DNA from: Arabidopsis thaliana
Lineage: Eukaryota; Streptophyta; Magnoliopsida; Brassicales; Brassicaceae
NCBI RefSeq assembly: GCF_000001735.4
Contig: NC_003071.7
Coordinates: forward strand, 10,037,151-10,101,150
Reading direction: 5' to 3'
DNA length: 64,000 bases
Shown: positions 10,312 through 23,091 of the stretch, piece by piece
Layout of the letters: each line of letters opens with the position of its first letter
Numbering within the stretch: the stretch's first letter is position 1
Notes under the pieces: model-generated
Databases searched by the model: none
Seen by the model: the letters and a program-made list of their open reading frames with translations, nothing else
Told to the model about the DNA's origin: nothing
Translations under genes and position numbers: made by a program

Positions 10312-12098
10312 TTAAACGAATTTGTCCGCGATTTTCAGGAAGTAATCACTGAGTTGCTGAGGCTTGCAGAACATTGGCATATGATCTGTCTCCTCCATCT
10401 CCATCACTAAATTCACCGGAAAATTATCAATCATCCATCTCTGGCGTTCTTCTGGAATTGCTTTGTCCTCTTTACACACTATGAAAACTCGAGGAACAGA
10501 CCCATATCCTTCATCCGAGAAGTTTTTCATCTTCGATAAATCGTTAATAAATAACGATCCTGGCCTCATTAAAAGTAATCCCAGTTCAAGATCCTAAATC
10601 AAGATAAAAACATATATGTCACTAAAACCAAAAAAAAAACCTAAGAAATAGTTTTCTTAGATCCATCGGTAGGACTAGTTTGGCCATAATCCTGGAAACA
10701 AATATGGTTTACATGTGCTTAATTTGCCATTGACCCGCTATCCTCTACATTAATTCTACATTTATTGTAGACTTTTACTACTTTTAAATTGTTTAAACTA
10801 TATAGTTTAATTTTATTTTATTTTAAATTATTAGGAACAATTAACGATGACATAATCTCATATAGATGATATATTGAATTGAAGACAATATATGATTGGT
10901 TTCTTCTGGTGCAATAATTTTGTAGACCACGAAAAATTTAAAACGATATATTTAAATACGCTTATTTAAATATGTCTATTGTAAATGTGCACATTTTGTA
11001 TTTTACAAATTTATCCATTGAGTCCCCGATTTCATCAAGTAATTCGATGATCCCAAAAGCACTTCCGGTTTTGTTTTAGAGACAATAAAAAAAGGGAATT
11101 GAAAACATATATGTAGACAAGTAATAAGATGATGAATTAAATTACCTCAACTGGAGAAAGCTGGTAGAGACCCAACTTCATGAAGTCAGGGCTAAAAAAC
11201 ATACTCAGTCCGGAATTGTCTGAACCATAAGGTTCGAATTCGGTGCCCATCCATGCTTCTTGAGGCATGTTGCTTCCAAACTTTTACATAATTTACAAAA
11301 TTTCAAACAGAGATTTATTTTCCAAGTTTATTACAATTAAATATACAAGAAAATCAAGAACCGTACGGTGGTAAAACACCTAACAACCATGAAAATGATA
11401 CATGTTCAAAAAACTAGTAGATTTAATTTTGAACCCCACGTGTACATTATATTGTCAAATGTCAATACATGATCTATAGTTATCTCATATATGCCACAAA
11501 AAGAACTCATATATATAGTAGATTCCAAAAACTCCAGAAACGAAATCTTACATGCGCTAATTCATTAATATCAGGAATGAAAGTATTACATGCATACTAA
11601 TTCTAGTCAGCATGAGGCCTAGACCTATTTAATACTAAAGAAGACTTTGTGGATACATTCATATTTATGATGGTCTATGCTCATATCATCAAGAGTAAAA
11701 TACCAAAAGAAAAAAGGAGATACCTTGTCCAAGACGAAGGATGGTGAGTGTTCGGTGTCCGGCATGAAAGCAGTCAAGAATACAGCGACAGAGATTTTTT
11801 CGGGAAACTTTTCCATGGCTATGGCTAAGTTCAAGCCACCAAAGCTGTGACCAACGAGCACAACCTTTTCATCATTTGGCAATGAGGTCAGGAGCTTCGT
11901 CAATGGCTCCGAGTATTGTTCGCATGTGGGGATGTCAGTGATCGACCTCGTTGTGTCTATTCCGGAGGCAGCTAAGTCCACAGCAGTTACGCGGTGGCCC
12001 ACCGCCTCTAGCAGCGGCTTAACCTTGTACCAGCACCACGCGCCATGGCACGAACCATGTACTAGTACAAAATGTTGTTTCCTCTTTTCCTCACTCAT
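10312..12098 (-). CDS. MES1: Methylesterase 1, alpha/beta hydrolase
   Basis: Exons 11724-12098, 11146-11280 and 10312-10593 (375, 135, 282 nt) encode 263 residues. Oxyanion-hole motif [12 protein letters not shown], nucleophile elbow GHSFGG with Ser85, Asp213 (CKEDKA) and His241 (TDHMPM) are present, so the enzyme should be active. In the family, MES1 is known to hydrolyse methyl salicylate to salicylic acid, a step in systemic acquired resistance; that role is from literature, not from this sequence. The protein is closer to MES2 than to MES3 in the middle exon ([12 protein letters not shown]). The start at 12098 is followed by MSEEKRK as in MES2. A TATAAAAT word on the minus strand lies at 12164-12171. 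It is the right-hand end of the cluster. Confidence 0.95.
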
Positions 12099-12163
12099 TC
12101 TTCTGACCTTCGATATTTTCTTACTCTCCTAAAAGTCACACGCAGACAAATATAAGTAGAAAG

Positions 12164-12171
12164 ATTTTATA
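12164..12171 (-). promoter_or_regulatory. TATA-like box of MES1
   Basis: The minus strand reads TATAAAAT here, 66-73 bases before the MES1 start codon, a spacing similar to that at MES2. Confidence 0.4.
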
Positions 12172-15100
12172 GGTAAATGTTCTGGAAAAAAATAATTGTC
12201 GCTTCTATATGAAGGAATAGTCGTCTGTCGATAATATTTATTTAACTCAAACGTTTATCATCGACCAATTTAACAAATATACAGTCTGTCGCCGATCCAA
12301 TTGTATTATTTTCTTTTAAGCAAAATGTATTCAAATGAATTACCGTCTGGTCGATCATTTAAATATAAAGGATTTGTGCAAAAAACATTTCTCAATTTTA
12401 TTTTTTTCACTTTTAGAAAATACGAATTAATCACACAAAATCAATAATAATATGCATTCTAACCCTTTCATGCTAATGTCAAGTTCGTAAACATTTGACA
12501 AATAATTTATCAAATCGAATTTCTCACGATAAGAAGTTCAACTCTTCTTTTAATATCTTATATATCTGATGTATATGACTAGAAAAATATTTATAATATA
12601 TAGTTGTGAGGTTTATACTGTGTATTATTTTTGACTTTATAAAATAAATCTACATTTTTTTAGAGATGTAAGGTTTAGTTACAAAAAAAATTAGTTGAAA
12701 GTTTTTTTTTTGCATAAAACCATAAATATAATCTTATATTTACGTGTGCATACATTTTGGAGTTTGTGAACTGTTGGTTCAAATTTCCTTGGTTTTGTTT
12801 TGGAGAATACGTCGGAAGAGTAGTTAAAGCTTTAGAGAGCAAACGAGATCAAATTCCTAAATGGTTGGGAGATCACTTCAGGTTGGATAGGCTAAGGAAA
12901 GCCTTTAGGATGTGACTCAAGGATTAGGGACCTTCAAGGTTCTATATATGGAACTCTGGATGAGCATGTACTCAATAGCATGACAATGACCTGCATAAAC
13001 TTCATCAAGTTTTTTCGTTTTCACATTTTGAAAAATGATTCCACTATTAGTATATATATATATCTAACACAATTCAAGGTAAGAGATAAAGATTTTCGGG
13101 GGTCGAAATAAACACTGAGAGTTTTATATGATTAAATAAAATGAGAGAAATATTATTATTTGTAAATCAAAACTGGTTTCGGTGGTGGAAATAGATCGAA
13201 ACCTAAAGCAGAGTAACATGACTAAGGTCTTTGGTCCGACAAGGTCAGCAATGAGAACCGTCTCACGCCTAATCTTTGGTTTCCCCTTGACTTGGTATTA
13301 TCAGTTTCCGTGACTAATACAATTAAGTAATTAACAATATCTATAGCTTAATTATACTTAATAATTTAGATAATTATGACAGCATAAGCAATTGAGTATA
13401 TCTTTCATGTACAATGAACATACTTGATACATATACAAAAAAATCGTGCAACAGTTTCATTATCAGCTTTTGTTTTTTAAATTGAAGTTGAACTATACAT
13501 TATACATACGATCGCTAAATGTAGTATATCACCGGCCTAAAAGTTGACTTGTTAGTATATAAAATCCAATCGAGCTGTAAGTGCTAAGATATATTTGAAT
13601 TGTCAATATCACCCAGCTAATTAATAGATTTAGTAATTAATCTTCATCCAACTAACCACTAGACTTAGTTTTTAATTGTCATCTAATAATGCAGTATTAA
13701 CTAATCAACATATATAAATTAGGAGACGAAGATAGAAAACTAAAGAGGAAAAATACTATAAATCAATAACGAATTAAGGGAAACGTAATCTACTTTTAAC
13801 CAAATTTCAAATATTAGTACAAAGAATACTGTAATTTTATACGGGGTTTTTTTTACTCATATCATCTTATAAGTATTACATGATTCCTGTTTTTTTTTCT
13901 ACACCACAGTATTTTTAATGTGTTACATCTAATTTATCAAATAAATTTTATATTTTCATAATATGTTTTTCATTTTGAATGTTGACATTTATTATTTTGG
14001 GGTTCTATAAAGAATAAAAGTTTAACGCATTTTCAATTATATTATCTCATAGTCGATTTAATATATGTTAGAAGAAAAAAAATAAAACAAAACTGTTTAA
14101 TTTGACTGTATAACTAACTACCCACATAGCTCATTTAAATTAAACCCAATTTCATTATATAATTTGCTTACATTCTACCATACCATTATTTTTATCACTC
14201 GTCATCTCCCTTAACTTCTGAAATGGTATGCCACACACTCATCTTAAGATCTTTTATATGATTCACTTTTTATGTAACACTAAATTATCGGTTGTACTTT
14301 TCTGGAAACCTTTCAAGATAAAGTTGTCTTAAAATATTTTGGATTTGCATATAAGTGGACTAATCTTTTCCTTTCGCTGTAGTGGTAAGAAATTGTATAT
14401 AATCAGCAGCACCCCCTAGATTCTTCACTCATGCCATCAAAATTTGGTGCTGGTAATATGATTTCATCGTTCGTTAGGAGAATGGAAATGGACTCATAAA
14501 GGCAATAAATATTCCTTTAATTAACAAAATAAAATAAATGTCCGTTTAAAAAAGTCCAAAGAAATGTAGATTGGGGACCTACGTTCTACATCTCTTTAGT
14601 AGGTGGATTTGACTCCACCATACAAATACAACATGTGGTTTATATCAACATTAGTAGGGTATGATTTAATGGCCAGTCTGTTTCATGGTTCTATTCATTT
14701 ACTTTTGTGGTTTGTTTTGTTTTGATATGTTTTCTTTAATCTCTCATTCATTAGTATCATCGTTCTTTTCTTTTAAAATATTATATAACCGCTGATTTAT
14801 CATTTTCAATTGAAGGATCAAATTATATCAACATTTTTACGACAAACTATCGTAAATTTTAAATAAAAATTCCAACGCATCAAATTATATGTTTGTGTTC
14901 AATTTAGAAGATACTTATCATCCGGGTTTTAGTCTAGTATTAACGTATAACTTGATTGCTAAAAGCCTAAAACGATCCATAGAGTTTTGTGTCTAAGGTG
15001 TCAACGAAATATTGACAGTTTTGCCATTTAATATAAATAAAAATAGCGGAGATTTCCAAAACGTCAAGTAATTTATATCCCATGGTGTTGAAAAATTAGT

Positions 15101-15430
15101 GACTTTTATCCAAAACGTGACTTTTTTTTTCTCGACACCAATAAGGACGTATACATTGTATAATGGAGCCCAGGTAGTGCTAATTCTTGTTAAGAAATAT
15201 GTCATCAATCTTGTCTCGGAAAAAATATAGACAAAACTAGTTATTGTTTCTTGTTGATTAATTGGTTTACAAATCGTTATGCTCGTGATTTGAAACACAT
15301 CACTCAAAACTTATAGAAGTGTCTTTTTGTTCAACGTTAACGTCACACCCTCGTGACTTAATTAATACTGTAATAACCTATAAATATAATAACCATATCA
15401 CGATAAGGGAATTTATTGATAAAAATATAT
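12172..15430. other. Intergenic region between MES1 and SKS16
   Basis: About 3.3 kb without a recognisable gene. Short, less AT-rich islands near 12790-12990 and 13180-13290 could be old gene or transposon fragments, but I could not assign them. The open frame at 14993-15307 (minus) has no family features and no codon-use support. Confidence 0.55.
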
Positions 15431-18161
15431 CTAAATCAAGCGGGGATGTTTGGCCTTGCCGCAAAAGAGAACATTAACAGGAGGCTCGGATTCAGTGTAA
15501 AGAGACTTCTCGTTGTTCCATACACGAACATAGAGTTCTTGTCCTAAGTATCTCCTTGACCATATTTGTGACCTCAAATTCCACATTCCCTTATTGTCTA
15601 ATGATACCAATATGCTCGTCCACGACATTGGATAAACCTATTTTTACACACATATAGAGAACATTTAGAACCATAGATGTAGTTATATATGCATGATTAC
15701 TATATTTTAGGTTTCAGATCGGCCCGCAAAATCAAATCAGGTATTATATTGGGTGGGAACGTTTTGGGCTTTAAATTGACCAACTAGACAAATTTTTCTT
15801 TCTTGTGAAATAAAAAACTACCAGTGTTGTTTTTAGGATTTACCTGAAAAGTGTGCCTTGAAACAGCATCAACCAAATTATAACCTCTCCTCTTAGCCAT
15901 GTTCCATGTGCCCGACCCGTATCTGATTATATGTCAAAACTTCATCAATTACTCTAACAAACAAATTTGATTGATCGAGAGCAATATGGAGGGATAATGG
16001 GAAAAGAATTAGGCTTAGTTATTACCCAACAACATATGCACTAGTGCCGTCAAGGTGCCAAGATTGTATAGATCCCTCGTTGTTCTGGAACACGAATTCG
16101 ACGTACTCATGGAGAGCCACATCAAAGACCGAAGTTCCGAGAATGGAGGGTCCTGGTGTGGGAATGTTCATAATGGTTTTGAAATTGAACACCCCGGGAA
16201 TGTTGAACCAGTCGGCTAATTTCAATGGAGTTGCTGGGTTAACGTAGGACACACGGTTCACTGTGTACCGAAGTTTCCCATTGATCATGGCTCTTCCGTT
16301 GGCTAAAACAAAAGTTCGATTTATCGGTATAGTACCGTAGTGAAAGGATCCTTGTGGATTTGGCCTTGCTGCATTCGCCGTCAAATTTAGCCTAAATATC
16401 ACCTTTCAAATGAGGTGTTGCACGAAATTGTTCGGTTTAATATTGTGCGATCAGATAGGATAAATTACCTGATGGTTCTTGCTTGTTTCATGGACCAATG
16501 GATATGGTAAGTAGGACCAATGGGAAGGGGATGTGATGGTCTGATTTTGGAACCTTGGTAGCTGAGGATTCCTGTGGTGGTTAGTATAGGTTTGGTAAAC
16601 CGAGTTGAAGCCACGATGAAGTAGTCCTTCACTGGAGCCTTCAATGTGACCAACACGGTCACAGACTGGCCAACGTGTATGTCAAGCGATTCATAGACCT
16701 CTTGCAGAGTGTGAGAACCTTCTACTTCGACGAGAGTCATCATGTGTCCTTGTATCCTAAAGTTAATCGATGTCGATATCCCAACATTCGATATCCGAAA
16801 CCTATATATCTTGCCTTTACAAACACCAAAAACATATCATCAATTAAGATATCAAATAGCTGAGAGTCTGAGAGTTGAATTAAGGAGGAAAGTGGATCTT
16901 GGTGATGAGGATATACCATGTTGACCGGTAAAGACTAAACCTTTAGAAGCACCGTTGATGAGAAGACCATCCGGAGGAGGAAGAGCACGACTTGAGTCGA
17001 GCCTCCTTTGCAGTTCCTGTCAAAAACAATAACAAGAGGCTGAAATATTCAGATCGCTTAGTTCAACCCTAAAAGTAATTTGGTTACTTGGGAAATAAGT
17101 TAACTCGTGTATTAAGGATTCTTTGTACCTTATGTCCCATCTTGTACCAATCACTGACGAGGAGAGTGAAGTCAGCGTCTGGTTTAGGGTAAGGAACGAA
17201 GATGACTGACCTCTGGTTAACGTTAAGTGCACCAAAAGCACCACTTGCTCTATGCATCGACGTTGAAGCAAAGTATGCATAAGTACCGATTTGGTCCTTA
17301 AGTTGAAAATGGTAAGTCCAACTCGATTTTGGTTGGATCGGACAGTTTGTTCCCAAAACACCGTCTTGCCACGACATCTTCCTCTGTTTAATTCCGTTCC
17401 TACGCATTTTCGAAAGTGTCAAGTTCTAGTTCTCTGATTGGTAAATGGTTTTGTGATTCCATAGTTTTTTTTTGTCTAAATACTAACTAATTTATATGTA
17501 TATTAAAATAAAAATATGAAAAATATCGGTAGCTTATTCGAATGATCTAGTTTTTTTGTGGGATAAAATTTGAACGAGTGATCTAGTTGCATATGCTAAA
17601 ACATTTTACGTACCAGGTGATGAGGAAAGGTTCGTCAAGCTTGTTAATGACATTAACAACGATATTATTGTTTGTTACACCTTCAATTGGAGGACCAGGG
17701 AACTGGCCATTAATAAGAATAACCTGAAAAACAATATAAGATCAAAATTTTGATTATATTAATTAATAGTGATTGAAACAGAACTAAATAAGATTAAAGA
17801 GATGGTAATGTAGAAGTGGTATAAGAGTGTTGGTTTCCGTTATATATCGGGTCTAGTCTCTCTTTGGTACAAAATGTTATTTTTAAAAATCGAAATACCT
17901 AAAGTCTGCTTTTGAAAATTGGAAAAAACACCCGGAACTGCCACGGTTTATAAAGAAAAAAAATACTAAAAATTAAGAAAATGCATAGGAAAAATAGACA
18001 GAACAATGTATAACCTGTTGAGGAACACCTAAAGGCGATCTGGTTCCATAAGTAACAGTCCAAGTGAAGAAAAGGTAGGGGTCCTCTGCGTTTATCACAA
18101 AAACAGAGCTGAAGCAATAAGCTAATAAGAATCCTAGAAGCAGTAGATGTTTCTGCTTCAT
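15431..18161 (-). CDS. SKS16: SKU5-similar 16, copper-free multicopper-oxidase-like secreted protein
   Basis: Eight exons: 18015-18161, 17614-17723, 17129-17399, 16917-17016, 16469-16814, 16026-16391, 15844-15922, 15431-15637, all GT-AG and in phase, giving 541 residues. Residues 1-25 form a signal peptide (Met-Lys start, hydrophobic core, cleavage after VINA). Three cupredoxin-like domains follow, with many N-glycosylation sites typical of wall proteins. The copper-ligand motifs of ascorbate oxidase/laccase are lost: the HWHG position reads TWNG, the last HCH block is replaced by SWTSILVSLDNKGMW, and WHLDG stands where a WHLHG motif is expected. Relatives SKU5 and pollen SKS proteins act in cell-wall expansion. 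I see no C-terminal GPI signal; the tail ends GKAKHPRLI. An upstream in-frame Met at 18176 is less likely because it puts charged/polar residues before the signal core. Confidence 0.93.
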
Positions 18162-20403
18162 TGTTGAGATCAACATAGAGTTTAAAAGTGTAATTGAGAT
18201 TGCACCAAGGTTAAGCTTTAATACAAGTGACGAAGTGAGTATGGAATAGAGAAGTAATTACGGGAAGTGAGGAAGTAGGTTCATATTGTAAATCCCCATG
18301 CATGCATATGTACAGAAAGGCACCAATGCTCTTTTGCGCCGTACTTCATGCATTTGCCGCAAACAGTATTTTCTTTTTCTTTAGATATACCTAATAGATT
18401 TTTATGAGTTGGGAAAATATGATCGAAATCTATGAATTATTATGGTGTTCATATCATATTCACGTCACTGATTTTTTTTTATATGTAAATCTTGTTTCAG
18501 TAAATATTATTTTAAAAAATTATATGAGTTAGAATTTCATTACTCGACAAGATAATTACCTTTCCTGGTAGTACTAATTAAGTGTATGAATTATTGTAGA
18601 TCTATTTTCAAATAAATTGTTGAAACGAAAAACTCTAATCGAATAATTTCAGTGAACTATATATCAATTATCATGCAGAAGAAATTAATTTGTAGAAATG
18701 ATTTAGGAGTGCTAATTCTATAAACACATCGATTTTGAAATAAATTATTGAACCTAAACACTAATCGAATAGTGTCAATATATTTAGGGAATTTGGTCGA
18801 CAAAAAAAAAGAAGGGGGAATTGCTTTAAGAGTGTTATATTTTAAATTGTATAAAATATAGTTTTGGAATGGCGTTGGTCAGTAAAAGAAAAGTTATAGT
18901 CACCGCCACTAACCGCTTCTCATTTAATGCACCATTGGGTCATGAAATTTGACTTTGATTACAAGTTTTCATTTTTTTTGTTCATCAGATTACAAGTTTT
19001 CATAAATGTAAAAAAGGGAAAACAAAACAAAAAAGCAACTCGAAGAATCATAGATATTCATCCTAATTCAAATATGAAAAAATTATGTATCATTGTAAAA
19101 TGCGAAATTGCCCCTAATTTGGACTTGCTTGGCAAAACAAATTGACATCAAAACAAGTTTTTTGGCTCAATTATAATTTTTGTTTACTCAAATTCATGAA
19201 TATATAACTGTCACAATACACAAATCAGCATTAATTCTAAAGAACTAAACTGAAGGTAACTTGTGGATATGGCGAGGCATCCCTAAAAGGAATCACATTG
19301 AGGATCCAAATTTATTGTTTAATTAATCACACATGAATGCGTCACCAATACTCTCGGGTTTTTCATGTTGCTCTTCTTCAGATCAATTAGTTATTAATGT
19401 ATTATAAGAAAACAATAGAAACATGAACTCGATCCGATGAAGCCTCCTAGAACCGTCAAACTCTAATTCTCACCGTCTCCGATGCTAATTTAGAGGTTTA
19501 TTCCATTTCAATCTTATTTATTCACCTTCGATCCCTTTTTCTAGGTCCTATGACAAAATTTCTTTTATTTTTGGCAAACTTTTATTGTATTTAAAACATT
19601 TTTAGTTTATTTAAAAGATACATTATTTTAATACTAATTAGACTACTTTGGTAAAAAAAAATATTTGAAAATGCCAAATGGTAAAATTGTAAATCATTTA
19701 AATTACCGACAAAAAAAAGTAAATCATTTAAATTACCGACAAAAAAAAGTAAATCATTTAAATTATTTTATTTGCAACCAAACATTTAAACTAGATAAGT
19801 CTTTGACTGGTTACCTAGTCAAGAAGATAATAAAATTTACACAAAAAAATTCTTTTACTTCTACTGTAAACTGAATGAGTGAAATAGTCAGTTCTAATAT
19901 AAACTTTAAAGCGCAAAAACTAAAAGAGAACGAGAAGAAACTAGGACAGACTTCTAAATAATATTTATAAACTCGTTCAAGAGATTAGAGAAAACGAAAA
20001 AATCATCTGGAAATTGCGTTAAGTTGATTAAATTCACACATTTTGTAATGGGTCAAAACGAGTTAATTAGTCCTACTTTTTCTATAATTATCCAAGTCAT
20101 CAGATTTACTATCCAAGCGAACGAACTAAAGCTCCTCGAATTTACTCGTCATCGAATAGTCCTAGCTACAAGAGGCTTCATATGTTGAACATCAGAACAT
20201 AGTTTGATTATCAAGCAACACATATCAATCATGCATGACTTCCACGTCACCACAACCTTACCACGACGTGTTACACTATGAGCTAATGAGAAATATTTCT
20301 CTCAGAATCTGGTCTAAGTTATCAAATTCCAATAAATATATATCATCATCCATAATTTTCTTATTTTTAATATCCATCGTTCAGCTATTATCAAAAAACA
20401 GCC
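18162..20403. other. Divergent spacer between SKS16 and RTNLB13
   Basis: The region holds the promoters of two divergently transcribed genes. No other gene is visible; the open frames at 18927-19145 and 19665-19874 are AT-rich, and the second crosses a tandem repeat. Near 18300 there is a CATGCATGCATATG block of the RY/Sph type. Confidence 0.6.
19689..19766. repeat. 30-bp tandem repeat, about 2.6 copies
   Basis: The unit GTAAATCATTTAAATTACCG plus CAAAAAAAA-type tail repeats at 19689, 19719 and 19749 with no mismatch in the first two copies. It lies in the spacer upstream of RTNLB13. Confidence 0.9.
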
Positions 20404-21892
20404 ATGGCCAACGACGTGACCAAAGATCCAACACCCAAATCTGGTAAGAAAAAATAGTTTAAGAAACATGATGCCAAAAAATATAAAATTCTTTATCGAC
20501 TAATTAAAGAAATAATTAAATCAGATTTTATACTTAATTTAATTTGATCTTGTCCTTGTTATTTTCATAAATTACATTGAAGACATTGTGGAGGATATTT
20601 ACTTATGGAGGAGGAAGAAACTGGCCTTCTCTACACTCCTGGTCTCAACATCGACATGGATTTTACTTAGCTTTTATGGTTTCACTACCATAACCATTGT
20701 ATCTTGGATCGGCATCGCAGTCGTCTCTATGATTTTCCTCTGGGGGAGTTTACTTCGCCTTCTCAGCAAGTAATTAATTATTTTCCATTTCAAACTATTT
20801 GAAGATCTCATGCAAGAAAATAAGTATTTTAAAATAAATTTGTTGTGTCAAAAGATCATTAAAAACACCTTAAAACCCCCATAAATTTAATACACATACT
20901 CAAAGAAATTCTGATATTAAATATAATTTCTGATTCGTATATGTTTGGTTTCATATGCACTAGCTAGTTGTTCATGTTATAAATATAGTCCATGTTTGAA
21001 CGGAACACTTTATTAAAGATGGTCTTATAAATTAAGATGATTAATTTTCGGACAGGGTCGAACCGGAACTATCAGGATTAGAAGTATCGGAGGAGTTTGT
21101 AGTGGAGACAGTGAGGTCTTGTCGGATGCTAATGGAAGAAATGGTTAGATGGATGTTTCGAGTCGGTGCTGAGAGTGAATGGTTTGTTTTCGCGAGAACC
21201 GTTTTAGGTTTTTGGATCTTGTCAAGAATTGGGAACCTTCTCGATTTCCATACTTGTCTCTTCATCGGTAAGTAACTAATTTTGTAGTTACTGATTAATC
21301 CATTACTTGTCTCTTCATCGGTAAGTAACTAATTTAGTAGTTACTGATTAATCCATTATTAGTTCATTAGATTAATTTAATTATTAATCATCTGTTTACC
21401 ATTAATTGTTAATGGTCGTGGTAATGTTCTTAATATGGTCATGCGCTTTGTGGTCTAGTGGCAACACGTTCCAAGTTTGATTCACCTGCTGGGCAAAATT
21501 GCAATACATTTTCCTGAACATCCACATGAATTGCAATAAAGTCAGAATGCTTTTAATGCTATAAATTCATATTTTCATCAGAAGATTATAGTCTTTACTG
21601 TACAATATATTTTAACATGAAAAAAGAACTACATTAAAATACATTAGACTATGTGTTTTTAAGATGGTTTCAAGTAGATGTGATTCATGTTTCTTGATTC
21701 TCTGATACAGGTTTGGTGATGGGGTTGACGGTTCCAAAGTTGTGGGAAGAGTACGGAGATCAAATACAGAAGCATTTGGGTAGCCTTAAAGATAAATCGA
21801 AGGGAGCGTATAATACAACTCATGAGAAGATTTTGGAAATGAAGAATAAGTTACACCATGGTACAGAAGAGAAAGTGAAAAAATCAGAGTAG
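20404..21892 (+). CDS. RTNLB13: Reticulon-like protein B13
   Basis: Four exons: 20404-20443, 20583-20769, 21056-21267, 21711-21892, giving 206 residues. The protein is almost only a reticulon homology domain: a short N-terminus (MANDVTKDPTPKS), a WRRKK basic entry, a long hydrophobic hairpin (about residues 26-72), a loop, and a second hydrophobic pair including the exon 3/4 join, then a basic Lys-rich tail ending KVKKSE. Such hairpins wedge into the endoplasmic reticulum membrane and shape tubules. It lacks the long N-terminal extensions of larger plant reticulons. Exon 3 ends within a 53-bp direct duplication that also copies the 5' splice site (see repeat at 21251). The ATG at 20404 is the only in-frame Met before exon 2. 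Confidence 0.93.
21251..21355 (+). repeat. 53-bp direct duplication containing the RTNLB13 exon 3 splice donor
   Basis: TACTTGTCTCTTCATCGGTA begins at 21251 and again at 21304; identity continues through AGTAACTAATTT, one base change and GTTACTGATTAATCCAT. Each copy contains the same ATCG|GTAAGT donor. Use of the first donor (after 21267) keeps the reading frame; use of the second would add 53 nt and reach an in-frame TAA two codons later. Confidence 0.92.
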
Positions 21893-22000
21893 ATTTTACT
21901 TGTCTTTTACTGTAAAATATATGTGTTACAAGTTACATATATGTAAATTGTAACCAAATTTGGTCGACTTTACCTGTGTCTTTTACAGTTTCCAAACAAA

Positions 22001-22038
<38 letters not shown>

Positions 22039-22276
22039 AATAATAAATAACAGAAACCAAAACAAGATGAGAAAGGGAAAATTGCATAAAAGCCATATCG
22101 TTATAAGTGTAAGGTGATTTACTACTCTCTACCAAAAAAAAAGTTTAAGGTGATTTACAAGTATGTAATTCTGTTGTTGGGCAGGCGAAGATATTAGGGT
22201 CCGTCTCATAATTGAAGACCCAGTATATTTTGTTGTTGGGCCGAGCTCGGCCCTTAAACTGATAAAAAAACAAAAC
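21893..22276. other. Spacer between RTNLB13 and the tRNA gene
   Basis: The 3' flank of RTNLB13 with a long poly(A) tract (about 22003-22036). No gene is seen. Confidence 0.6.
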
Positions 22277-22283
22277 AAAAAAA
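22277..22283 (-). terminator. RNA polymerase III terminator of tRNA-Met
   Basis: Seven A on the plus strand give seven T on the minus strand, 13 bases past the 3' end of the tRNA. A run of four or more T is the standard Pol III stop. Confidence 0.7.
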
Positions 22284-22295
22284 CACGAAACATTT

Positions 22296-22367
22296 TATCA
22301 GAGCCAGGTTTCGATCCTGGGACCTGTGGGTTATGGGCCCACCACGCTTCCGCTGCGCCACTCTGAT
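22296..22367 (-). tRNA. Initiator tRNA-Met (CAU)
   Basis: The minus strand folds as a 72-nt cloverleaf. The acceptor stem is ATCAGAG / CTCTGAT, the D arm contains GTGGCGCAGCGGAAGC, the anticodon loop CCCATAA carries CAT and is preceded by GGTGGG, and the T arm contains GGATCGAAACC. The three G-C pairs flanking the anticodon loop and the A-rich GATCGAAA T loop are initiator hallmarks, and the sequence matches plant tRNA-iMet. There is no intron and the CCA end is not encoded. Confidence 0.96.
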
Positions 22368-23091
22368 TTGATGTTAACTAAGCTACAAATATGATATGTA
22401 TACATTTACTTTAGGTAAACGTTAAATAGCCCGTATTTTACTGTACGCTTTTATTCTTAACTTCAAAACTAATTTGTTTCCGATACGATGATTAAACGTT
22501 TTTCTCCTTTCTCCAATACTGTATTTAACGTTTTCAAGAGACACAATTATAAGTTGCGTGGCAGAATTGAAAATTTTGATTAGTGTGTAACGACAAAATC
22601 GCAAAATGATAAAAACAGAATGCATGGATAATATCTCTGCTCTGCTCAATCGGTAATTCCTTCATAAACTCTTTTAATCTTACCATTGTTGAAAATATTT
22701 TTGAAAAAAGAAAAATAATTAACAAGTGGTTCATTACGGCATGTCCCTCATGACTACAAGTAAAGTCTATCCCAATCAGAGTACATTAGGTTTCATGCTG
22801 AGGTTGTATGATCATATCATTTGCTTGCTTTGGTTGGCTTCAAAAATAATACACAATCCATTCTCTGAAAATAGCTCGAAAACTTCTCAACCATAGCAAA
22901 AATCCGAGTCGATTCTGTGGCATTATAGACAATTGATGCGAATTCAGATTGCTTAATTTGTAGATGCAAATAGCGAGAATGAATAATACCATTTGATTAT
23001 TAAAAAAAAAAACCAAATAGATCCTCAAGAGTTAAGTAAACTATCCAAGAAAATAGGAATTTTTTTTTGTTCTCCTAAATGCATTTAGGTC
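22368..23091. other. Spacer downstream of LBD10
   Basis: About 0.7 kb of AT-rich sequence between the tRNA gene and the LBD10 stop codon. I see nothing coding; the minus-strand open frames are not supported. Confidence 0.6.

Noticed and set aside
14993-15307. 104-codon minus-strand open frame downstream of SKS16
   Set aside because: No domain, no splice links and composition like the spacer.
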